DNA of 64,000 nucleotides from Strigamia acuminata. Taxonomy: Eukaryota; Arthropoda; Chilopoda; Geophilomorpha; Linotaeniidae. The stretch lies in contig OX442317.1 in assembly GCA_949358305.1 (NCBI GenBank), positions 6,452,186 through 6,516,185 on the forward strand, in the 5' to 3' direction. Shown piece by piece: positions 42,653 to 54,110 of the stretch (positions within the stretch are counted from its first letter, which is position 1; each line of letters begins with the position of its first letter). The notes below the pieces were generated by a model that was given only the letters and a program-made list of their open reading frames with translations, searched no databases and was not told the origin of the DNA. A program made the position numbers and the translations under genes.

Positions 42653-45600
42653 TTGCTTTTCACCTTAATGTATAGCATTTACGCGGAATTGAGTAGGCTA
42701 TATTATTTGTTCATTAAATAATGCATTTCCGAATACAATTGAAAAAATGCAGTTGAAAATGCATTCATGTTTGACAAGTGATAATATTGGAAATTCATTA
42801 TCATTTGCAAACCAATAGCATGGAAAAATGTATTACAAAATGCATTCTCGCAAAACCCAATGCATTTCAAAATCAAAAAATGCAAAAAATCATTCCCATT
42901 AACACATTAACAGTCAAAATTAGTATATTTTTATTCTATCCTCAATCAAGGTGTAATTAAATATTAATAAAACATTAAACAACCCAACAATTGTGTTTTT
43001 TTTCTTCTTGTAACTTATATATCTTCACCAAATTTAATTTAGTATTTTTTTTTCTTCTTCAGAAAAATGTTTAAATTGATTTTCCCCACCCAACAAAATC
43101 CCGTGTATTCAAATTCTTTATTTCCATTTCTCCGCCGTATCAATCCGAAAAATAATAACAAAATGCTACATTTTAAACAAATGTCTTTATAACACCGGAA
43201 ATGGAATCACAGCATAAGAATGAAAAATCCTTTTTGGACAGAAAATCGAACACACATCATCAATCAACTCTCCTAAAAGCCAAGCACCAACTTCCTTCAA
43301 TTCAAAAAATAAAAATAAAAAAAAATAAAAAAATAAAAAAAATAATAATTTCAAAAGTGAACATTTAATTTTACATTTTTAAAAAAAAAAATAATAAATC
43401 CAAAAAAAAAAAAAAAAATTTAAAGGCGTTTAACTTGTTCCAATTTTAAACTAAAGTGAGTGTAAGACTCTTCAATTCTCTTGTGTTTCAAATATTGTCC
43501 TTGTTATTTTCAATTCATCCCATCACGTCCTCCCAAGGAGCGTAATTGCTCCCTAGGCGAGCTGACAACTTGAAAGTAAGGAAAAAAAATTAACAGACAA
43601 GGATCTTACTCTCGTTAATGAATAAGAATCCTCCGACTAGATAAACTGACACACTTTTAATTTAGTTTTTCACTCATTTTAAACGCTCCCTTAAATTTAC
43701 TTTCAATTTTACGTCAATTGAATTCACGGCGCAAAATACGGAAATGCCATTTCATTAATTTTTATCCAACCAAAATCTTAACATTAATTTTGGAAGACAT
43801 AACTAAAGCTGAATTAATTCACTCGAGGAAATTGAGAAATAAAAAATTCAACTTTTTATATGATATCAAATATTAAAACCGTAATTTCCTGTCGAGCACA
43901 AAAAAAAATCATTTGACGTTTTATCAATATTATTATATTATCTAAACATAAGCAAAAGAATTTAATGAATCCCATTAATCTAGCAATCCGACATTAACCG
44001 CCAAGACAGTCGATTCATTCTGCTCTTGTTATCGCACAAAAACTGTTATTGACAATAAACTTTGTTTCTTAATTAACCCCATGTTTTCTGCCTCTCATTC
44101 CTCCATTTGATATCATGTGCAACATTTATTTCATCACAATGAGTAATGAAATAATATTCTTTCATTAAGCTGACCCCGTGCTTAATTATGATGTATTTAA
44201 CACACGCAATTTAATAAAGTAAATGCCACGCGGCCAGTAATCCGCACTTTGAATCATTTCACTGCCGAGTATTTGTACTGCCCCTTTCAATCCCAATTGT
44301 GCATTTTAATTATATACACTTCATTCCTTAAGAGTTAATCTCAATCGCTAAACAAATAAGAGATTATTTGCTCCTACGTTTCATCTTAAATTAAATACTC
44401 GAGCCTTCCAAATAATTTTTTCTATTAAAATTAATATTTAACGCTTCTTAAAATACTTGAGAAATATTTTTTTTCAACTTCAAACGGCTGAAAATTCAAG
44501 CAAAATGTAAATAAATAAATCTTCATGTCGGGCTTAACACAGCACTGAATCAACAACACAGTTCTTCACAATTGTAATAAAAAAAAAAGAAAAAGTCAGA
44601 TATATAATTTTTTTTTAAACATATTTCCTGTAACCTTTAAAGGCTAAAGGAAATGAAAATAACATCTTTTAATGTCAATATTCGGCCAAAACCATTGTTT
44701 TACACGTTCGATTCTCCCTGGAATTTTCTATCGTTTGATTAAACTTTTCCAAATCGTTGAATTTTAGTTTGAAAAAAATTTTCTATAAAGAAATTAATTT
44801 ATGACTTATTTCATGCTGTAAGCAAGATTTTAATAATATTCTATATTATTTCCATGATTAGAATCTTTAAGTAGTTTTACTGCTTATTTTATTATTTAAA
44901 TTGCTAGCACGTTGTGGAAGTTAATGTACCTATTTGCAAAATTATTCTTTAATCCGATTTACTGCTTCGGTATAAAACATCAAAAGGCATTAACAAAAGA
45001 ACGCAGCAATCTGTACTTCTGAGAATATATACAAGTAATATTCGAATTTGCATCATTCTCTTAATGTTCTTCGCGCTTGAGATTTGCTAAAAAAAAAATC
45101 CCAAGAATATGATCGGAATAAATAAACGAGAAAAACAGTAAATGAACTGTAAAACTTAAAAATCACGCCATCTCGTGTCATTAGTTCCCGCCTCTCCCCA
45201 ATAATCTAGCTTTAAACACATTCAAAATCGTCGCCGCATTATATTCCTATGAGTGCTCAGCGGCGAAGCTCAGGGGCAGCATTTCGCAACTTTCTGCTCT
45301 CAACTCAAATGCGATACTAACTAACCTGACTTCAATTATTTGGTAAAAATCGAGCGGATAATTGCTTGCCAGATCAATTACCATCTATACTATGAAGGTA
45401 ATTAACATAGAAATCGTGACATTAACAAAAAAAAATTAAAAATTCATTATCTATTCACTTTTAAATGCTCGCGACCGTGTGAATTTCTATTTTGACGTGG
45501 CCCCGATAATTTTCCATTAACAATTGCTAAAATTGCATCGCCGGTAGAAAACAAAAGCTAATTTAGCACATCGCGTGAATTTATTGCCCCTTTTGCTTCA

Positions 45601-48600
45601 CGCTTTAATTAACAGTGGTAAATAATACGAGTCGCACTCACTTGACAAAATTCAACTTTAATTTGAAGAAAAGAATGAAGAGCTTTCTTAAATGACAATT
45701 CACTTTAAGCAAGAATGAAATAAAAAGCTTCGTTTTCCACCTTTCATTTAGTCATTAAAACCAAACAAACAAAAAAACACTGCAGGAAAAAAAATAAAAA
45801 AATAAAAAAATAAAAAAAATAATCCCCATTCTTCATTGAAATTTTTAAAAAGAAAAAGAAAAAGATTAAATTAAACTCGACAAATCTCTTCGGCTATCCT
45901 CTTGTTTGAACTTTTTTTCCCCCCTTTCTCTCAATTTATTCAAGCAGAAATTCAAACGTGTTTAACTCATATGGAAATATGAGTTAGCGCGTGAGTTTTG
46001 AAGTTAGAAAAATCGATTTGTAAGTTGAAGCTGCGTTCCAAACAAACAATAATTGTCTCGTGCATCTAAAACCCTTTTAAATTTGCGCCGCAACAAACTT
46101 AAAAATGACATCAACTTCAACACTGTGCAAAAAAAAAACGAGGATGTTGCAGCAGATGCAGTTTTAGTGCGAACTGAAAGCACTCAAAAAAATTGTAAAG
46201 TTTGACCCAACTTTTAGAAATTTCGTCGTCGCGCCAAAGTGGCATGTATGGCAAGTACCATAAAATATATATCGTATTTCACTTTGCGCTGCAATTCAGT
46301 CCCGGCAGAAGACGCTCCTAATCCGTTTCGACTTCGTTAAGGCTCAGATTTTTCTCTCTCTTATGTGACACGTTCAACTTAACAATTTATTTACACAGAA
46401 CAAATCCCACAATCTCTCCGGACGACATTTTAAAAACATTATTGTTATTTCATGCGGATCATCACGTACTTTGCCCATTATTGGCCATTTTATTTCGCAC
46501 GTTTAAAACATCAAAAATTCAGTCAATTCAATACATTATTCATCCCGTCGTCCCTCGAGTCTTAATTCGCGTCAACAATGCTGGCATTGAAAAATTGTTG
46601 GCCCATGTTTCGCTTTAGTATTCCAAGTTAAGTCTGCATCACCTAGCGCGTGCCTTTCCAATATCGCATGTATATTTAATTATTAAGTGACATCGGGCTT
46701 AATGTTAAACACGGGTTATCCGCAACACCCAACTTAGATCTCGAAAACCTCAGAATTTTACATCAGGAATGTCACAATGCATTCAAGTGGCGTTGTATAT
46801 TTTAAACATAATGCGTTGGGATTTCGATTTTTTTTAAATCGGCTTAGACGAGCAATTTTGTTCAATAAAACTTCACCTTTAAATCTAAATTTAGTAAATA
46901 TATAAAAAAAAAAATTAGCAAATAGGAAGTATCAAATTTGGGAAGTATAGAAAGAGGAAAAAGGTTATTATAATTTGTTTGCTCGTTTAACAGAAATTAC
47001 CACTGACACCCACTTGGCAACTAAAATTATGTTGTGTGTGTTTTTCATAATTCATTCAACAAACCGGTTGCTCGGTCAATATACATAGGTTAAAAATGGC
47101 AAAAGATGCGTGTTGAATGATATTGGATAAGCGAATCGAATTTTTCCTTACTTTTACTCTATTTTTTTTTTCTTATTTATTTATTTATTTTATTTTTTTA
47201 TATAAAGTAGTAAATAAACTGTATATTTTGAAAAATAAAAAAAACAAAAAAAAATCTTGCGAAATTCTTGACATTTGTAAAAATAAATTTAAAATTTGAC
47301 ACATTTTAGTAAGAAAACGCGTAAATTTTTATAAATTATATAAAAAGCCTCTACAAAATAAATAAATAAATCCTCAAATTTTTAAAGATTAAAAACGCAG
47401 TACTGTCCGTACACCTAAACACTACATTTCTACACAAAATGTGTACGTGCATGTTGCGCTTTACATGTAAAACTCGTCTCTTTGCAACAAGATCACGATA
47501 AGACATACCCAACCACATAAACAGTTATGGAGAAGACCGATCGTGATCAGAGCACTCTGAGCACATTTTTACAAGCGATCGTAAACCCACCATCACTGCT
47601 GATGAAATTTTATACTACAAATTTTGTATCATTTTTTTCCTCCTTCTAACTACGTCAAAAAATGGATTTTGTTTAATATTTCTCACTTATTTCTAATGGA
47701 ATCTGTCAAATATTGCTTTGGTTCGCGCTCGACCGCAATCCGCGTGAAAACAGATCAGAAAGCAATGCCGAAACGCCCGAAACCTAACATGAATGAGGCA
47801 ATTTTGCTTATTATCATTAAGTGACAATAAAAAAAATTATCAACGAATCAAATGACGTTATTAAAATATAGCTTTAGTATCAGATTTCACGCAAACAATT
47901 TGTCATACAAAATCAATTTCAAACGTCAAAAAATTTGTTAGGTATTTAAATGTGTCAAAACAAAGTCAATAAAAATGCACATAAAATACATTTTATTATC
48001 TTAAAATTCCATTAGAATTTTCCAACCCCCCAAAAAAAATCAAAAATGTAATTAAATGTGTAATTATATCCTAATGACTAGCAGAGAAGCCCGCTTTCTT
48101 TGTTTTTAGTCTATCCAAAAAATTGTTGCCAACGAACGATTTTCCTACGCACTACAACAATATCAATCCTTGCATTCATCGTTGCCATCGTTTTGCTTTG
48201 TGCAAAAAACAATACCGAAAGAATTGTCGAGCTTTTACTGATCAAACAAAAACCGAATGGAATTGCGCATCAAATCTACGCATCCGTTTAAACATTAGGA
48301 ATTCCAATACCTTAAAAATAACCAATTATTGGATGCCATTCCTTATAATTTCGCCAAAAAACACACTCCAGGCCTACACGCGACCCCGCAATAACACAAA
48401 TACAAAAACAAAACAGAAATGTCTTGAATTCTTCTCAGTTTAGCAGCAAAAACAAAAACATTACGTGTAATTCTAGAAATTACCATCTTCATCCAATCGG
48501 CTATTTATTAAACATGTAATTTTTTTTCTTTCTTCTTCAAACCTAATTCTCACACGAAGATACGGTAAAAGTCACGCAACGCGTATCGACACTACCGTCA

Positions 48601-48646
48601 CCACCACACCTACAACTATTGATTGGCAAATAGCAATGTCTCTTAC
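42653..48646. other. Non-coding region, likely intron of the gene at 48647
   Basis: Six kilobases without a supportable exon. About 42820-42870 repeats about 1557-1610. There are A/T homopolymers, and a short perfect hairpin (AACTCATAT-GGAA-ATATGAGTT) lies near 45964-45985. If the exon at 48647-48707 is real, this is at least part of its first intron. Confidence 0.4.
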
Positions 48647-48707
48647 CTTGGATGATGACAAGGACAAAGATGCATGCAGCTAACAACAACCTCACGTGTC
48701 GATTCAT
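48647..48707 (-). CDS. Signal-peptide first coding exon of a host gene
   Basis: The ATG at 48707 (context GAAGAAATGA) opens 20 codons, MNRHVRLLLAACIFVLVIIQ. This is a textbook signal peptide: positive N-terminus, then a long hydrophobic core. It is followed by CAAG|GTAAGA, a near-consensus splice donor at 48646. The intron would be phase 1, which is common right after signal peptides of secreted proteins. An in-frame ATG lies 12 codons upstream (48744-48746). A TTTTCAG just before TTCGAAGAAATG could also be an acceptor, so a separate 5' UTR exon is possible. The rest of the gene must lie to the left; its product is unknown. Confidence 0.6.
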
Positions 48708-49323
48708 TTCTTCGAACTGAAAATCCACACACCGATCATGGAACACAAGTCATGCTCTGCTCGATTCCACTTCACTCCAAACTGTGTCACACTTGTTAAA
48801 CGACTTTCTCCGTTGAAAAACAGCTGAAAGAGAGCAGAGATCTAACTCAGTATCCGCTACGCTCGCTGTCTGCTAGCGACTGCTTTTGGCACCAATACAC
48901 CAACCACTACAGTTACGTCAAATCGTCACCAGAGAGGGCGAAATGCAGCAAATCGCTCGTTGGATTATTAAAAGAGAGGGAATAAAAGAACCCAAAACCA
49001 CGACAGCATATTTTTTTCTTCATTCACTGTGTATTTTTTTTTATTTATTAATTACAAAAAAAAAAGTTATTTAATAAAAAAAATTTTGAATCTTCTTCGA
49101 TTACATAGACACAGTTTTCCAGATAAATAAAAAACTGAATTTTATTTATCCCGGCTAGAATGACTCAAATTTGCACATTAATTACCCACAATGCAATTCG
49201 TTTATCAGGAACAACAAAATATCTGTCGAATGTCGATCTCCGAAAAGCAAGATAATTAAAATGTTGTAAACCCCAGAAAAAACATTTTCGTTTATAATTG
49301 GTAGCCTACAACAAAATATAAAG
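48708..49323. other. Likely 5' UTR and promoter side of the signal-peptide gene
   Basis: 48710-48900 is GC-richer than the surroundings, as expected for a leader on the minus strand. A weak TATA-like TTTTAATAA (minus strand) lies near 48965. The start site cannot be fixed from sequence alone. AT-rich DNA follows. Confidence 0.35.
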
Positions 49324-49548
49324 TATCGTAAAGATTCAAATAACCGCCCGGGCGTTTATTTATTTTTCGGCACCTATTTGAATCTAAAAATACGCTATAT
49401 TTTATTGAAATTATTGATATTTACATGAATCAATAAGTAAATCACTGATTTCTGTATAAAAAATCACCAATTTTTAAAAAAAAAATTGGTGATTTTAATT
49501 TTACTCCCGCTCTTATTCGGACCCGGCGCCAATTTGAAGCTTTACGCT
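49324..49548. mobile_element. MITE family B, copy 3 (inverted)
   Basis: About 225 bp. TATCGTAAAGATTCAAATAA then CCGCCCGGGCG on the left; CCCGGCGCCAATTTGAAGCT then TTACG on the right. It is in the opposite orientation to the copy at 42414. Contains a CCAATTTTT...AAAAATTGG inverted repeat. Confidence 0.8.
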
Positions 49549-51334
49549 GCACCGGATTCTGTTTTTACATGATAGATATATTAAGTTCCAGAAAAAATGC
49601 GTAAAAAAACGTACGAAAAAGAAATTATCTGCATTTAAAATGTTGTGTTTTTAGTGTTATAGGTGTCGGTGTTTTTGTTTTGTCACGTTAAAAGACACCA
49701 CAACAAACACAAACACGACTTTTTTAAAAATCTTTATACAAAACAGTGTTAAATCTAAACAGAATTGAATTACTCTTCTAGACCGTGTTAAATCAATACC
49801 GTGTAAAAACAGAATTTGATATACAGCACTTTTACGCATGCGCATGTGTTTACATTGAAAATGGAAATGCGCAAAACGCCCAAAATCTACCAATGGAATT
49901 TAGTTTTCCAAATTAGCTAATCTATTGCGAAAAACAGGTTCGTCTGTCTACACGATCAAACTACTAATTTTCACTTTTCTAAAAAACTGTGATCATATAT
50001 CAACCTCGTAATTGTCAAGTAACTGTGGAGCGTCTCGGTCATTCTTGAGATCTTGACCACTGTTTTATATTGTGACGCTGACCATCTCAGCACCACCTAC
50101 ACGTCAACCTGTAATAAAATCACTCTTGTTGCCAATCATCGACAATGACAGTCGCACATTAATTCAATCCGTTTACATCAAGCAACACAGACAACTTTAA
50201 AAGCGCTGGAGTTGCAACTTTTTATCATAAAAACATTACACTCAATTTCAATTAATTTCTACACATTTCATCAACAATCAAGGTCACAAATTATCCAAAC
50301 AAAACTTCATTTTCATCACAAAAAAAGAAGAAAAAAAATGACTTGTTTTTTATTTCTTCTTTTCTTTCTTTTAGTTTTTTTCCTTGTGCAATAACATTAC
50401 CGCATCCTTCCTGTCAGTTTTACCAAGCCGAGCTGTCACAATTTTAAAACTCGATTATGCAAACATTGGTGGTGTGGTAGTTGGACTTGTTTCTAATATC
50501 CGATTGCTGATTCGCAAGCTGCCAGCACAGCACTGATCACAGTGTCCTCATTCAATGCAACCTAATTACACCGCATGCAAGGGTCTGTGAATTTCATCAG
50601 ATTCTCTCTCTATCTCCTCTTCCCCATCGCCATCTCCCCCCGCCCCCGTTCCTCTCCCTCTGCCTTGCCTCCCTCTCACTAAACCCAATAAAACGATAGA
50701 AGTCTGGCCTAGTTTGATCCTACCAAGTGATGCCTTATTGCATGTTGTCAATACCTTCAAACTTGAGTTCGTATCGGATTTTTTCACTCTCGCAACAATT
50801 CTCGCAAGCCAACCTACTTCGTGTATTTCCATGAGTATCGATCGCACATTTTTTTCGCTTGTCTCACTTGTTATTTTTGTCCTAAACCAACGTCCTGTCT
50901 CGTAATCATCAAAACTCTATACAGTCTCATCCAAGTCACCAAAGCACTAAAATCATACAATTCACTAATTCCCATTGAAAAACCTTTCAATTTTCATACA
51001 GTTGTGTCGTTTTTCTTGTTCAATTTTGTCTATTTTTATGTTATAGAAGTGTTTGCTAATTTAATTGCCCCTATTGAATGTACACAGTGAAAAATAATGT
51101 TAATGGGTGTACACAGAACCGTGATTCATCCAGTAGTTGCAGTAATTAAGCCTCAGAGGCGTAAGGGTAAAATGTACCCGTTTTGGTATAAAGCATTACC
51201 CGTTTAAGGACAATTTTGAACCATCTGTTGATGGTTTTGAACACTACTGGTAAAAGCCAAAAAGTGTTGACCGAAACGCTCTTTACTAATGCAGCAAAGC
51301 CAGCTTAAAAGTTATGCAGGAGCTTTAAGGAGCA
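49549..51334. other. Non-coding region with a pyrimidine tract
   Basis: 50597-50687 is almost pure C/T on the plus strand with CCCCCGCCCCCG in its middle. It could be a promoter element or a triplex-forming tract. No exon is recognisable next to it. Confidence 0.4.
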
Positions 51335-51640
51335 GAAAATATTTCGCGCAGAAAAAAGTAAAATGAAAATTGTCAATTCTGAATTTGTTTGGCTGCATTG
51401 TGGAGTGTTCGGCACTCCATTTTCTTTCATGATAATTTGTAATGCTGCCGTGCTCAGCCTCACCTATGTATTTCGACCATAAATAAACACTTATGCTAAT
51501 TCCACACTGCCGACTGGTCACTTCCAAACTACATCCAGCTACATCTTTGCAATCCATTCAAATCAAGTGCAGGAAACACATCACATTGTGAATGTGAACC
51601 AAAACTTCGCGCAAAAATTAAATTTTGCAGCATTGTAAAC
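51335..51640 (+). repeat. Dispersed repeat, copy 2, with an insertion
   Basis: Matches 36665-36810 at both ends (TTCGCGCAGAAAAAA...GCATTGTG and CGCGCAAAAATTAAATTTT...GCATTGTAAAC). It is interrupted at 51403-51583. The family C MITE starts exactly at its right edge. Confidence 0.6.
51403..51583. mobile_element. 181-bp insertion with 7-bp target duplication
   Basis: CATTGTG is present on both sides (51396-51402 and 51584-51590) but only once in the related copy at about 36760. The insert begins GAGTGTTCGGCACTCC. It has no clear terminal inverted repeat and no tRNA-type B box, so its class is open. Confidence 0.5.
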
Positions 51641-52071
51641 TATACTCGAGTTGCACTCAAAAAGGCACCTCACAATGTGTACTCCCATTGGTCGAACCAG
51701 TTTACTGGTGTAGTGATCCGGGAAAGTAGACCCAAACACCAGAATTGCATTACAATGTACAGACATTGCAATCGATTGCCTAAGCAACGGCCTAAAATTC
51801 AAACTTCCAGACGATGTAAGCAATAAACACAACAAACATGAGTTTGACATTTTTTAATGTGTAAAACTTCATTTTAATGATGGAAATAACATTTTTTATT
51901 AAATAATATCAAAATAACATTAACTAAACTAGTCATAACAATCACAACAATAAATAAAAATAAAAACTACTTCTCCTAGTAGTAGTAGACAGTCTGGAGT
52001 CAGTAGTAAACTGGCTCGACCAATGGGAGTACACATTGTGAGGTGCCTTTTTGAGTGCAACTCGAGTATAG
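51640..52071. mobile_element. MITE family C, copy 2, ~70-bp inverted repeats
   Basis: 432 bp. The two ends are almost identical inverted repeats for about 70 bp, from CTATACTCGAGTTGCACTCA through CCTCACAATGTG to CCCATTGGTCGA and CCAGTTTACT. The long conserved arms suggest a recent insertion. The subterminal CTACTTCTCCTAGTAGTAG matches the copy at 8788. The interior is AT-rich and non-coding. Confidence 0.85.
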
Positions 52072-54017
52072 CCTTTATTTTTTTTGTCGACAATTGTACC
52101 CAAGAAAAAATGTACGGGGTAAAACATCAAAACAATTTTTAAAAAAATATCAATAAACCATTCCTAATACTGATAGCAACTGGTGGCAAAAGCTGAAAAT
52201 AAATTCCGAATATTTACCCAACATTGATCGTTTATAATACACTTCCAGTGCCTAACTAAACCGTATAAATTAATTTCATCATTTCAGCATTAAAGCCGGA
52301 AGTTGCTGTCTTGCTTGTCTGCAATCCATTATTGGCATGACTCGGATGAATCAGATATGAAGCCGAACTCCCCACTGAATCAACTCTAAAAACGTCATCA
52401 ATCTTCTTACATGTAACATTGACAATGAATTACCAACACTCTTATTCCCTTCATAAGGGCACTGTCTGATTTCCTTGTCTTTCATTATCCTTGCATCATG
52501 TGCCGAGTGTCATTGACACGAAATTACATCAAATTTGATACAATTTCATCACTTACACCTAATAACAACCACTTACACAAACTGTATAGGAAACACCCGA
52601 TTTCCAACGCAGGAAATTAATTTTTTACACACGCAACACAAACAACTCGCAAAATAAAAATAACAAATAACAAAAACACCCAAACAAAATATTTCTTTTT
52701 CAACACATCAACAGCAATTCCACATTTCCTCCCTCGTTTTACGCAATAACAACACACATAACCACGAAATAGTCTCCGCGTGCAAAAACGGAATTTTTTT
52801 TAACGCATCAGAAGAAAAATGCCTTCAATTTCACCAAAAGCATAATTCCTAAAACACACTTGCTGCCCCTGCAGGGAAGCTGACCTACTGCACCGCGCTA
52901 GAGCGCAGTAAAGATTTTTATGCAAATTCTCTTTTGGGGTGTTTCCCTGCTAGTGTGAAGCATGGATGCCTCGTTCAAGGAACAGATTGGAATGCCAAGG
53001 CCGTGCCGGGGCAGCAATAACTCGCTCGAGGCCATTTCCTCCTCTTTCCGCTCGTCTGATTGGTTGTCCAAAAGATTCCCTGTCCCTCTAGTGCCCCCTG
53101 TTCCCATTGTCAGTCATAAACTGCCTCCTGTGTATGAGAGCAATTACCGCCCTAGAGAACACAATTGAACGGCCGTAATAACAGTTTATGGTTTCAAAAC
53201 ACAGACCCAAACAAGATTTTGATGCTGTGATATAACTATCAATTGCTACTGTACTCTACAGCTTTTGATGCCACCAATTACTTTCTCTGTTCTTTTCTTC
53301 TTCTTCTCTGTTTTGAACAAGAAACAAGTCATTAAAATGGAAACTTTTTGACAATTTTATAAAAAAAAAAATATTTTATAAATTTAAAAAAAAAAATCTT
53401 TTTAATTTATAATATATTTTTGTTCTGGCGAAATTTGTCAAGCTCATTTGCAGCTAACTTTAAGAGAGTCATTGTGACAGTGTCAATGACAGCAAGTAGC
53501 TGTCATTGCTATCAATTATGAGGAATCGAGAGTAACTGTCATTACATAATTCCTCTTCATCATTAATTTTGAGTTCAATTTTTTTGACAGCTCTTCTGGG
53601 AATAATTCCTCACAATTAATCTGCATTGCATCAGCACTTCTGTATAATTGAGCATTGATGGACCATTTGTAATCGTGCTACATGGGAAAGTTAATGCATA
53701 TTTTTTTCACAGATGATAAAATTATCCAAAATAACTTCGATGGTTAATTTGACAAGAATAAACTTCAAATTTGACTTGGCAAAAACAACTTTTCTTTACT
53801 ACTTGATGGTCAATCCATGGTTGTCGATGTGTTTTCATCAAGTTGTATTAAATGGATGATGGAGAAAATTCAATAATGAGTGGCCATTACGAAGATATGT
53901 AAATCTCTAGCGTTTAATATTCAAAACAAGCAGGTGGCGCTGCAGATGCATCGTCACAAAAAGTAATACAGGTGTAAGCAATGTAAAACGGCAAATATGC
54001 TAAATGGAGCAGTTGTA
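52072..54017. other. Non-coding region
   Basis: 52860-53170 is GC-richer and open on both strands for 68-69 codons without recognisable motifs. A string near 53934-53952, CAGGTGGCGCTG, also occurs near 6949. No gene is supportable. Confidence 0.4.
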
Positions 54018-54110
54018 CAGTCAAACCTCGATATAACAAACCGCGATATAACAAATTTTTCATGTTAAAAATTTTTTCTATAACGAACTTTCGTTATAAC
54101 GAGTCGATTT
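54018..54110 (+). repeat. Pogo-like terminal repeat, third copy
   Basis: After TA (54016-54017) the sequence reads CAGTCAAACCTCGATATAAC and continues with ACGAACTTTCGTTATAACGA. It is the same kind of terminus as at 4031 and 28068. The opposite end was not found, so the copy is partial or diverged. Confidence 0.55.
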
